From NCBI GenBank assembly GCA_051453625.1, contig JBOZIK010000001.1, positions 146,348,262 through 146,412,261 of the forward strand: 64,000 nucleotides of DNA, written 5' to 3'. Shown piece by piece: positions 23,222 through 33,954 of this stretch. The DNA is from Welwitschia mirabilis. Taxonomy: Eukaryota; Gnetophyta; Gnetopsida; Welwitschiales. Below the pieces are notes generated by a model that was not told the DNA's origin, did no database searches, and worked only from the letters and a program-made list of their open reading frames with translations. Made by a program: the position numbers and the translations under genes. Each line of letters begins with the position of its first letter. The first letter of the stretch is position 1.

Positions 23222-23321
23222 NNNNNNNNNNNNNNNNNNNNNNNNNNNNNNNNNNNNNNNNNNNNNNNNNNNNNNNNNNNNNNNNNNNNNNNNNNNNNNN
23301 NNNNNNNNNNNNNNNNNNNNN
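23222..23321. other. assembly gap of exactly 100 N
   Basis: Exactly 100 undetermined bases, the conventional filler for a join of unknown size. Identical lengths occur at 38,359-38,458 and 45,454-45,553. Confidence 0.95.
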
Positions 23322-23990
23322 TTAAAAAGATGCTCTAAAAATTAGTCTCTATTAATAAGAAAACTTGGTCCTCTAAATTTAACAATGTTCTTTGGGCTTA
23401 TTATACTACTTGATGCAACTCTTTAGGTTTGTCACCATATGAACTTTTATACGAAAAGGTTTGTGCTTTGCCAGTTGATGTTCACTACAACTCCTATTAA
23501 TCCATCCATCAACTTAATCTTATGAACTTGGATGAAAATATTAGAACTCGATTAGCCCAAATTGACCATTTAGATGAAAAGCATACTATGTCATACATTC
23601 TCAACTAATTTATAAAGCCTAAGCCAAGTTCAAACATTACAAAAAAGATTCTTCATAAATAATTTGAACTTGGTTAACTTGTATTTTTATACAATACCTA
23701 AGTACACCTTTTACATAACAAGTTAACATCTAAATGGTTAGGCTCTTATCTTATAGAAAAAGTGTATTCTAATGGCTTAGTTAAAATCTTTGATCCAAAC
23801 ACTAAGAAAATTTAAAAAGTTAATGGACAAAGGTTAAAAATTTATGAGACATCTATTAATGAAACCTTGAACATAATAGAAGAACTTGTCTTAGAATCCC
23901 CTCTTAATGAGGAGAACCTTCTTCTTTTCCATGAAGGGGGAATTTAAAATTAAGTGATTCATTTGAATATTATTATCATTGAGATGAGGA
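23322..23990 (+). pseudogene. second copy of gypsy integrase tail (C')
   Basis: Starts at the position equivalent to 22,027 in element C (KKML at the end of the integrase core) and repeats that segment with very high similarity for the first ~90 bases and good similarity to about 23,960 (NLDENIRTRLAQIDHLDEK near 23,525-23,580; VKIFDPNTKKI near 23,780). It extends beyond C into NEENLLLFHEGG at 23,910-23,945. Either a second element of the same family or an allelic or overlapping contig end placed twice. No functional product. Confidence 0.75.
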
Positions 23991-26475
23991 TGTTTATTAG
24001 TTGTTATATTAATCATCTTGGGAGGTAGTGTCTTATTCCCTTTAGGAGTCATCATGGTATTGGTTTTGCCATGTAATTCTTAAATCAGTAAAAAGGTTCA
24101 TTCTATTGATGGGGTTTCAAATTTACTTACTAACTTGTCATTGAATCAAGACATGAAAAACTAGGCTTAGAAAAGTTTTAATCTAGTTATGAAAGGTTTT
24201 TCATTGAACCCATGATATAAAATGATTTTTGGATTTTAATAGAAGGTTTAAGTGAAAGTTTAGATTGTTTAGATCATAAAAGCTGATGACATTAGTCAAT
24301 GAAGATAGTGGCATTAGTTAGAACACAAGATTTGGTTACCAAAAAAACATAGAGGTTTGCAAATGCCTTATGGATGGTTCAACATATCGAGATAGAAGGA
24401 AAATAAAACAAAAATGCAAATCACGAGTGCATACAATTCAAACTTAATGAAATTATTTTAAAAAAAATTAGATTTTTAATGTGTAATGCAGAAAGTTCTT
24501 AGAAAATTAGAATTAAAAACATGAAAAATAATAAGATGCATGAAACATAAGTTAAAATTTTACATTTTTTTTCTTAAAGAAACCTACAAATACACTATTA
24601 GACTTGCATATGAAACTATGTTAAAGAAAGACATAAGCATATTTGGAACTAGACCGATTCGGATATTACTAGAATCATCAGTACCAACCATTGAAAAACA
24701 TGCAAAACAAAAAAAAAGGAAACTAATCCAAGTATCATGGAGTAGATCAATATTCACAACTAATAAAATAAAAACAAACTATACATCTTTTAAAAAGAAA
24801 ATTTGGTACTCTTTTAAATAACTATTGTACTGTCCCTAGAAAAGGTGTCAAAATATATTCATCTCATATAATGAATTAAACCTAACTAAGTTTTTAATCA
24901 ATATCATTTTTTTCATAGGGATAATTAAGAAAGGTTTTTAGAGTTACATCTTCTTGCTTAGCTGCAAGTTATAAAAGATAAAATGAAAGATCTAAAAGAA
25001 GTAATTTTTACAACTTTAACTTTGGAAAAGTAGGAAAGTAAGCTTGGTCAGTGTATTTATTAATCTATTCGCCAATAATCCTTCACTTCATTGATATCCT
25101 GTGTTTGCTTATAACATACTTTAAACTATCAAGTTTATTGGCTTTGTTCATAGTAACATAATCTTATTCATCATATAAGAATTGGTAAACTTAATTATCA
25201 CTTGATTTTTCATAGCCTTGTAATAAAAATGAAAAGTAAGGACCTTAGGTACTCAAAATTCATCAAATTATAAGGACTTAAATCAAGTAATTAAAGAACT
25301 CACTCAAACGAAAATGAAACATTATAGTGAATTTGTTACTTAGGTATTTCAAGTACAAAATGACTTATAACTTTAAATTAAAAGAAAATCAACTTTTATA
25401 TATTAAAGAAAATACATTACAGTAGCAGAAGAGGGATGTTGATAGAACTCCTTAAGATATCCTTAGAGATAAGTTTACTTTTCAAATAGGTGTTGGAAGG
25501 ACATCATGATTTAATGCTCCAAAGATTCAATCTCTTATCAAAATAAAGGATGTCATAATAAAGGACTCAATAGCATTTGATACATAAGAATGGAAGTAAG
25601 AAGTGGTTACAAGCCTTTAGCTTATAGCATTAGGTACATGGTTACAAATTGATGGACTTAGGAAAGATGTGTTGTGATCTATTAATTAGGCAGAAATCCT
25701 TATAACATAAACAATACTTAGCTTCTAGATGCTATTGCTTCTAATAGTTGCTATTGTCATCATGTATTTCCACCATCATCCAACTCAATAATGCCATATT
25801 TCTCTACTATGTATTATCATCATCACCACCATGTGTCATTAAGAGTGCAAGTTAATTTTAATGTGGAATTTGATTAAGTCCATAACTACATTTAATCCAA
25901 TTTTACATGACATATTAAGAACATGAGATTTAAAGTATTTTATGCTGAATGACTAATAATGCTAGGTGGTCTAAATGGTGGCATCAATGTTTTATCCTAG
26001 ATGAACATCATTTTTTATCATGTTCTTCAAGTTGGCATAAAAAACCTAAAATTATCATGGGTAAAAAATAAATTCATATTTATTATAGATAATAAATAAA
26101 AGGCATATTTTTATGATAAAATTAATTACATTAATTTCTTTCATTAAGATAAATTGGTTAAGTAAGTTAATTGGAATGTCAATTTTTACATGTTAACACT
26201 TTGTATTATTAGATCTTCATGAAATAAATATTATTATTCTTCATCTATAAATCATTCTATGAAAATTTCATTGATAAACCCTCAAAATTATAAAATTCTT
26301 TCTATATAAGATCATTGTTATTTTGTGGAATCTACAAATTTACATTCTAAATTATTCATTTTGTGTGTTTCAATTTATTTCTTCAAAAACATATAGTTAA
26401 CTTATCTTCATAATCTAAGTAAAAAAAGTTTCATAAAATTCAACTAAACATTTTTGTCTTTTAAGAAAAATGTAA
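23991..26475. other. unassigned AT-rich sequence
   Basis: No element domain, LTR or host gene recognised. A 93-codon forward open stretch at 24,540-24,821 is Lys/Ile-rich with no motif that I recognise and is probably chance. Short ATC/CAC-rich patch at 25,745-25,840. Confidence 0.4.
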
Positions 26476-26479
26476 ATAA

Positions 26480-27330
26480 CTTAATATTAATTATGATTAT
26501 GATGAGGGTGTATTTCATCTTAAGGTTCTAAGACTTTTTTCTTCCTCTCTTCGTATAAGAAAATGATTGACTCATGAGGCATCTATCTTTCTAGGAATTA
26601 GTACCTAATTTATGTTTATTTGGTTTTATCTATGGGTTTTGTATATTTGATGAATTTATTTGATCTATAATTATATTTTGTTTATTCTTATATAATAAGT
26701 TTAATTAATATTAATAGTTATAAAATAGTTTATTATGAATGTTCTTTCATATTTTTTAAGATCTATTACCTTAATGCTTTGTTAGTTGATACATTAGTTT
26801 ATAATATCTTGTATATCATCCTAGCATTTCCTATATTTTATTATAAGATATCACATTTGTAGTACTTATATGTTCATTACATTTCAAATTTATAATAATT
26901 TATTTATTGCTTATTTATAAATAAAATTTATACTTAGTGTAATATCTTTTACTTAGATAGGATTTTCTAATCGGATCAATCTTTATTTTCAAGAGGATAT
27001 ATCTACTTTATCTTAAAACATTATTCTAATTTGGTGGGATTTGAAGCACATCTATAATTCTTTAGAAAAAATAATAGTTATAGTCACCTATTATATCTTA
27101 GTTTATTTTTCATGAAGATATCTTAAACTTTACTCTTAAAATTCATAATTAAAAATGTTGTTAAAATCTTATGGGATTTGAAGTACCTCTATACTTCTTT
27201 ATAAGAAATAATAATTATAGTAAAGAATTCTATAATAATATCTCCTATTTAATTTCTTTAGAAATGCTACCTATACCTTCACAACTATGGTAAATGATCT
27301 AAATATTGCAAATTATAATAGGTATTAATA
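26480..27330 (+). repeat. dispersed repeat H, copy 1
   Basis: Roughly 850 bp sharing an ordered series of blocks with 29,520-30,310 (same strand) and 58,470-59,200 (opposite strand). Examples are the GATGAGG start block, the TGATT-ACTCATGAGGCATC block at 26,565-26,585, the TATTATAAGATAT block near 26,835-26,850, the AATTTATTTATTGCTTATTT block near 26,895-26,915 and the GCTACCTAT block near 27,268-27,276. It contains an internal direct repeat starting GGGATTTGAAG (about 27,037 and 27,173). Size would suit an LTR, but no primer site or polypurine tract was seen. Confidence 0.55.
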
Positions 27331-27944
27331 CATAACACCCCTCTTGACCCATCACTAACATGAAATAATCATTTTCTTAAAGGAAAATGTTTCTCATAAA
27401 TTTCTATCCAACTTTTTTATACATGCATAAAATTCACATATCTTAATCTAATCGTCATTGTAGAGGTTCTTATACATAAACTATACATTCAATTTAGCAA
27501 ATAAATAAACTAATGATGTAGTGATATAGAGTTTTTCCACACATGGCTCAAACGTTACTCATAAAGATGTCAAAATTTTACATCTTCATACATCATTTGA
27601 TCATCTCCCATATTAACTATTTATTTTTATATATTTTATTTTCTAAAAATAATATAGCTAGTGAACTTTCACTTCACTTATCTAGTTTTTTCAACTTGTG
27701 TCCAATGAACACATGTTAACATGTATCATGTTCATAATAAGATTAAGATAGTATGAAGGCCTTCTACATATCAAACATATTATCTTCCTCTTAATAAAAT
27801 TTTGTAATATGAAGGTTCTTGAGATATATAGCATATATATTCCTCATAATAAAGTCATGTACTATGAAGGTCTTCTACATAATTATTTCCCAAAATAAAA
27901 TTTCACTATATGAGGGTAGTTAACATATACAATATCATATCCTC

Positions 27945-27947
<3 letters not shown>
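27331..27947. other. unassigned AT-rich sequence
   Basis: No gene. A phrase close to 'atgaaggtcttctacata' recurs loosely at about 27,755, 27,810 and 27,865, a weak imperfect repeat of about 55-60 bp period. Confidence 0.35.
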
Positions 27948-27979
<32 letters not shown>

Positions 27980-28003
27980 ATTATTATTAGTATTAACATG
28001 TAG

Positions 28004-28058
<55 letters not shown>

Positions 28059-28140
28059 CTCNNNNNNNNNNNNNNNNNNNNNGTGTGTGTGGGTGTGTGT
28101 GTGTGTGTGTGTGTGTGGGTGTGGGCGCGCGCGCGCACAC
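27948..28140. repeat. compound microsatellite (TA)n ... (CT)n ... (GT)n (GC)n
   Basis: (AT)n at 27,948-27,975; (CT)n at 28,006-28,061; 21 N at 28,062-28,082; (GT)n with GGG interruptions at 28,083-28,124; (GC)6 at about 28,125-28,136. Reverse open frames of Arg-Glu and Thr-His repeats here are artefacts. Confidence 0.95.
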
Positions 28141-29515
28141 ATGCACAAAAATATATGAAATAAGGGTCTTTAGTTGAGTCTTTTATATATAATATTCTAT
28201 AACTAATATTATTTTTTGAAAATTTTATTTGAATAAATAATCACATTAAAATTTGATATAGAACATTTGGTCTCATATAAATCTCTAAGCTACTTACTTA
28301 GAGATCCCTTGGTAAATTAGTCCCTGAGCAAATAGGTAGTAATAGGTACACAAAAGATTAATGTTTTCATATTGAACTAGTTAATATATGTGACTATCAT
28401 AACTCTAAGCTTTAGCAAAAACAAACCCTAAAACTTGATGTTTTTAAAAAATTTATTTTCCAAATTTTATAATTCTAACTTTTAGCATATATTTTTTTAT
28501 TTTTATTCCTTCATTACTATGATTATAAATTAAGAGAATAGGGTCAAATTCATGGCCCATAGGAATACATTTATGAAAATATTTAATTCTTTAGACATTG
28601 ACTTCAAAGAAATGATTATACTTAAGGGCTATAAAGTTAACAAAATCATAATGAAATACTCCTAAAACTGATAAGAATTATTCCACTTATATAAAAATTT
28701 TCTTCAAAAGTTTTAAAGTCTTAAATAATATAGTAAAATTGATTTATTTAATCCAAATAATTTCTTAAGGATATGTTTATCATGATAAGCTTTCATTCTC
28801 TAGTTTTGAATGTTTACTACTTTTCATAAGATTTGTTCTTAATTCCTTCTAGTTTACACCTCCTAAATTATAAAGATTCATTAAGGTTTAGGTAAAGCTA
28901 TTTTATGGCATAGAAAGCTTTATCTTTAATTTATAAATAAAAATAACAATAATTTACACTTAAATATTTTAATGTTTAACCTTTATAATTTAGTAAATTA
29001 TTATAATTTCAAGGATTTAAGTATCATATTTGTAATTAACTATATACAATCATAATTATTTGTTAATTTTTTAAATGTATTATTAATAAGAACTATATTT
29101 TAGTGTTTTATCTAAAGGTTATTTTAAAATACCTTAACTTTATTACAATTAAGCTTACTAAAGAAAATGGCATCATTATTTGGATTACTATACCACTAGT
29201 GTTCAAGAGGAAAGTGGGTTCAACAAAGAAGGATAACTTACTTAGATGCTAAGTTAATAGATTAATCTTACATGCTAGTGCTAAAACAATCTATGTAAAC
29301 CAATGACTATATATGTATATCCTATAACACTATAATATCTATTGCTATCCAAATTTTATAATAAGGATAAACTAATGGATATCTTCAAACATAAAGAGGG
29401 CTATGAAAGTATAACCTACCTCAAGGGTTAATCATTCTTCATATTTTACTCATCATTTAATCTTGAAGCTTGAAGTAAACCATCATCTAAGTATTATTCA
29501 TTATCATCCATTGAA
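28141..29515. other. unassigned AT-rich sequence
   Basis: No coding region, LTR or other feature could be supported. Confidence 0.4.
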
Positions 29516-29519
29516 ATTC

Positions 29520-30310
29520 TACTATTTTATATCTAGAAGTCCAATGGCTATGATGAGGAATTCCCTTATTATAATATGCTAAGCCTTTTTCCCTCTTCCT
29601 CTATGGATATGAGAAAATGGATATTTCATATGGAATGTATCATGCCTTCATTTAGAAATGATTTATGATTTGGTATTCTTTGTAGTGATTTCACCATTGG
29701 TAAATGCACTTTAATTTGTAATTAAATTTTTCACTTTTTAATCCCTAATACAATTAAGATTAGTAGCTATGAAATAGTATTTTCTAAATGTTATGAGGTA
29801 CTCCTTTCTTAGAATTTTTATTTTAATTTTTTGCAAGTTTAAGATGATTGATTTATTAGATAAGATATTTCATGTTATTATAGTATTTTTTTACGTTTCA
29901 TTATAAGACATAACATTTAATTTACTTTTATTTCATTATATTCAAAATATGTAGTGAATAATTTATTTCTTATTTAAAAATCTAATATGTAATTAGTAAA
30001 ATATCTCTTACTTGATTAATATTTTCCTGATGAATTACCTTATGAATAGTCATTCTTGATTCCAAAGAGAAGATATTTGATTAAGCGAAATATTTTATTT
30101 TGTTAATTTAAGACTTGTTTTTCTACTTCAACTTACCTTTAAAATATTTACTAGTTATCATAAGATGTAGATCACATTAGTATTTCCTATGAGAGAATGA
30201 AAATTAGGATTTCATATAGTATAATAGAATTTTCTAATATTGTATTTAAAATTGCTACCTATGCATTGATAGCTAGGATATATCTTTCAAAGATCATAAT
30301 CTATTATAGA
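29520..30310 (+). repeat. dispersed repeat H, copy 2
   Basis: Same-strand relative of 26,480-27,330: GATGAGGAATTCCC near 29,534, CCTCTTCCTCTATGGATATGAG near 29,590-29,615, CATTATAAGACATAACATTT near 29,900-29,920, then AATTTATTTCTTATTT near 29,960 and TTGCTACCTATGCATTG near 30,250. It lies directly downstream (reverse sense) of the element F integrase. An 86-codon forward open stretch at 30,197-30,457 overlaps its end and is not recognised. Confidence 0.55.
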
Positions 30311-30399
30311 AGTCAAGGTATAGTAGTAAGCTTTTCCAAAAATATGATGATAGGATTACATTATAATAGAGGTTTTATGGTTAGATTGATATTCCTAAA

Positions 30400-30886
30400 G
30401 ATCATTATTAAGGTGGAGGACCCAATTTTGTTTATTATGATTCATTATTTTGTATAAAAGTTTCTTCAACCCTTGGTTTATAAATCTAGTTGGCTATTAG
30501 CTTATGGATGATAAGTGGTTGTAATTTATAATTTATTGCAGATTTTATTATAAGATTATTAAATATCTTCTTGTAAAAATGAGTTTTTTCTTACTAATGG
30601 TAGATTTAAAATGGCCAAATTAAAATAAGATATTTTATTTTAAGAATTTCATAACTACTCTATTATCATCTATCCTAATTGACCTGTCTTTAAATCATTT
30701 AGTAACATAATCTACAGAAATCAATATGTATAATTATCCAAAAGGTAGAGAAAATGAAACAATAAAATATATATCCCAAATATCAAATGGTTAAATTTTA
30801 AAAAATGAAAAAAAGGGGAATTATATCATTGTTTTTAATGCTACCCAAGAAATGACTTCTATTATAGACATTATAATATTCATAAT
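30400..30886 (-). pseudogene. gypsy integrase core remnant (element F, part 3)
   Basis: Reverse strand gives PFDIWDIYFIV near 30,755-30,790 (family WGIDFMGPF; the first catalytic Asp is Tyr), YILISVDYVTK near 30,695-30,730, NRVVMKFLK and FGHFKSTISK near 30,610-30,665, then YNHLSSIS near 30,505-30,530 where TPYHPQ is expected. It stops being recognisable at 30,886, exactly the outer end of the copia LTR. The preceding zinc-binding part of the same integrase lies at 42,080-42,290 on the far side of the copia element. Confidence 0.75.
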
Positions 30887-32091
30887 TAAAGCACAAATAG
30901 ATCCTAGAGGGGGATGAATAGGGTGTAATAAATATTCGTCCACCTTAAAGACCTATAAATAAAAAGCAAATACACCACCAAAAGATTGCAAATTGTTTTT
31001 ATAATGGATAGTTACCACCCTTTATCTCTTAGACATCACATCTCTAGCTAGCATAGATTAACCTCAATGGTTGGTTTTTAGGCTTACTAAAAACTTATAT
31101 AATCACTAGTGGATTTTAGGGCTAATCTACAACTATGAAAGAATGGATTTAAGAAAGATGTACAAATGCATAATTATGATCCACAAGTACAAATGCAAAA
31201 CAAAATCTAATAAGATAGTTAACAAAAAGAGAGATAGTCCAAGAAAAATCTAATCTCATAATCTTTCAAGCATAGTGCATACAAAATATATAATAGTGAT
31301 AGATATGTTATTTCTATTTTAAAAAGTGATTACCCTCATTATTAAGAAGAATATACTTAAATAGAGTAGCTAAAAATAGCTATTTAAAGTGTAGAAATAG
31401 ACTATTGGAATCTAGTTTTGTCTTTTTAATAAATTGCAAAAGTATAATAGTTATATTTAAAACACATTGGGTCAACATCACCAAAATCTTAGTCACCCTA
31501 GTATCATTATTAACAATTTCTTAGGTCGCCCTTACTTGATTCATATTTGATAGTTTGTTATTAGGTCGTCCTTACATTTATAGAGGGTTAATCTTGCATG
31601 AGATCATTCAAACTTAACAAGTCGATTGTATTTTAATGGTAGTTTCTTATCTAGGCATTTATTAGTTATCCTTACTTGTGTCTCTAATCATCCTTAGTAT
31701 TAATTGGCTAGAAATTGTGAAATATGATTTGGTCACCCTTGATAAGATTATTGATTGCCCACTATTGTTTCAAAATATAATAGATTTAATAGTCGGCCAC
31801 CTCACATGAGATACATGGTCACCCATTCTAGAACTGCTATTTATCTAATTAGCAGTCTAGTCACCCTTACTTGAAATGATGGTTACCTAATCTTAAAAAA
31901 TTTTTACCTTACTGATAGTCTAGTCATCTAGTATTTTACTTCTATCACCAAAATGATACTTAATTTATATTAAAATAATAATTCAGTCTCCCAGATATCT
32001 TTAGTGGTCAACCAGTGCTAGAAAATATCTACAAAATAATGAACTCCATAAAAACTCACTAATTAATCAATGATAATAGGTTCTTTAAACA
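30887..32091 (-). repeat. 3' LTR of copia element
   Basis: Collinear with 40,860-42,074 from TCCTAGAG (30,902) to TTCTTTAAACA (32,091). 31,490-32,000 is built of degenerate repeats around GGTCACCCTTACTTG. The LTR reads TGTTTAAAGAACC... on the reverse strand. Confidence 0.88.
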
Positions 32092-32156
32092 AACTTCCCC
32101 TTTATCATTAATTGAGAAAAAACAATATTTTAAAGTGTATGCTCCCCCTTAATTAA
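32092..32156 (-). promoter_or_regulatory. polypurine tracts of copia element
   Basis: Reverse strand ATAAAGGGGAAGTT (32,092-32,105) immediately precedes the LTR start, and AATTAAGGGGGAGCATAC lies at about 32,139-32,156. Paired AAGGGGGAG tracts are usual at the 3' end of plant copia elements. Confidence 0.65.
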
Positions 32157-32419
32157 ATAAACTTGTAACTAAGTTATATTAACATTAGTTTTACTAGAGA
32201 AACATAGGTAAAAATAACTTAAGAAAAAGAGATTTTCATTAGTATAAGAATACATTTTGTATTAACCAAAAGATTGGAATTTGATACATTTAAAATATTA
32301 CAACTTGAGCATTAACTTTCACAAAAGAAATGCATTTAACATACACATATATCCCTTTTTGACAAAATCAAAGATAGAGAGGACAAAAGGAAGAGAAATA
32401 TATATTAGAAAAAGTTAGT

Positions 32420-33380
32420 CAGAATTAGAGAATTCTTTAGAAGGCTAGGTGCCCTTGATCTTAGAAGTATCTACTATAGGATTACCACTAGCAATGAGTG
32501 TAAATTTTATGTTTTGAGTATGAGAGTTAAGGTGGCATAACAAGTGAAGAATTTTTTAAGTATGAAAGGCCTTGACCTTAGGCCTAGAAAAAGCAGCAGG
32601 CTCCTTAAAGATGTGCATCATTAAGAGCATGATATGATCAATAGATACCATGAAATTCTGAACCTCCTGACAATGAAGATGCAGAATGTTGAAGTGCCAA
32701 CAAATTTGAGTGATAAGAAAAGAACATGGTAGGGAGTGTCTCTTAAGAAGCTAGAGCTAGTTAACCATGTTTTTAAGAATAATGACAAGAGTTCATATCT
32801 ATGCCTAGTAATAGAAAGGAAACTGTATGAAAGAATCAAGTGCAAAAGATGAAACCTAGAAAGAAGTTGACAAGCTATGAGGGTCTTCTTCCAGGTGAGG
32901 AATGTTTCATAAACATGCTCAGTGGAAGATTTCTTTTCTTCAAAGGATTCAGCTATGGGCTAGTATTCTCTTATGTTTTCTTGAGATAACCCAATGAGGG
33001 TAGCTATCAAATCTGAAGTGATTTACATCTCATGGCTAAAAACAATGGTAATGAAGGTGGAGTGGACAGCATCAAAATGAGCATTTGAATAAAATAATCT
33101 AATGACCAATGTATAACACATGCCTAAGATATAAAGAAAATAACTCTATTTTACCTTCTCAAGGAGATTCTGAAATTTTCTCAAGATAAGGAACTACATA
33201 GGTTCATAGGTCCTCTCCATTGCAATAGGACTAGATTTAAAATTTTCTCAAAATGTTCTATCTGCTCTGTGCTCATTCTGGAGAAAATGTAGCTTGGAGG
33301 TTTGATAGCAGACTCATTTCTTCTCTTTATAGAACCATCTCTAGATTATTGGGAAGCCATTTGAAGAGCAAATTTGAAGA
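32420..33380 (-). pseudogene. post-pol ORF of copia element (env-like position)
   Basis: Reverse-strand coding remnant between RNase H and the 3' LTR, where SIRE/Maximus elements carry an additional ORF. Pieces in order: a Met-Ala-Ser start near 33,365, PPSYIFSRMSTEQIEHFEKI near 33,230-33,290, ESFEEKKSSTEHVYETFLTW near 32,895-32,955, then the 74-codon open stretch 32,621-32,845 with LILSYSFLSITRHRYELLSL, and in a shifted frame SLPCSFLITQICWHFNI near 32,690-32,745. The last two resemble the 'putative plant transposon protein' domain that plant retroelement ORFs often contain (HHxI...ITRHRDEVSYLD...LPYGMFLTxICQHF). This is from memory. Function unknown; frames broken. Confidence 0.5.
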
Positions 33381-33480
33381 GAAAAAGTATAGAAGAGGAG
33401 AAACGTAGGTCATAGAAGCTAGAAAAAATGACGTCCTTGAATAGGATAAATGAGGATTATGAAAGGAATGGTAAATTTAA

Positions 33481-33860
33481 AAATCTATGGCATATCACCT
33501 TAAATGTGGATGACTAAATGAAGTCATTGGTTGACCTATGTAAATTTTTACAATTTTAACCTTAAGGTGATGGTCGACCATATAATAAATGTAGTCAATC
33601 TTGTAAGAAGAAAATTTAATAGAAAAGACTAAGGTAAAGCCAATCAACCCTAATAAAAAAAGAGGTTGACATGATTTAATAAGAAAGAGTAGCTTCATGA
33701 GGTTAACTCGATATGCATGAATAGTTGAACCATGAAAAACTAAGACAAAAAAGGTTGACCCACATAAAAGGTCTAATTGACTCAATGTGAAGAAAAATTT
33801 AACAAGAAAAACCAAAAGACATACAGTCATCCCAACTTACCTAGGAGGTTGATTGAGGTT
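33481..33860 (-). repeat. GGTTGACC-rich block in copia 3' region
   Basis: Repeated variants of GGTTGACC/GGTCGACC/GTCAATC spaced about 25-45 bp, for example at 33,521, 33,572, 33,590, 33,643, 33,663, 33,699, 33,724, 33,752 and 33,774. The 111-codon reverse open stretch across it (33,495-33,830) is probably incidental to the repeat. Confidence 0.55.
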
Positions 33861-33954
33861 CAATTTGATATAACATTGAAAGTTTTGAACCAACCAACTA
33901 AACTCTAATGTTTAGCTAAGATTGGGTTTTTCAAGTCTTTCTTAGACATGATAT

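Noticed and set aside
24540-24821. 93-codon forward open frame as a possible small host gene
   Set aside because: Lys/Ile/Tyr-rich composition as expected from random AT-rich DNA, no motif, no neighbouring exon, promoter or conserved copy.
27883-28146. Thr-His and Arg-Glu repeat proteins
   Set aside because: Translations of dinucleotide microsatellites.
33495-33830. 111-codon reverse frame as a viral-type envelope protein
   Set aside because: Spans the GGTTGACC repeat block; its hydrophobic residues follow from T-rich repeats and no signal peptide or processing site pattern could be supported.
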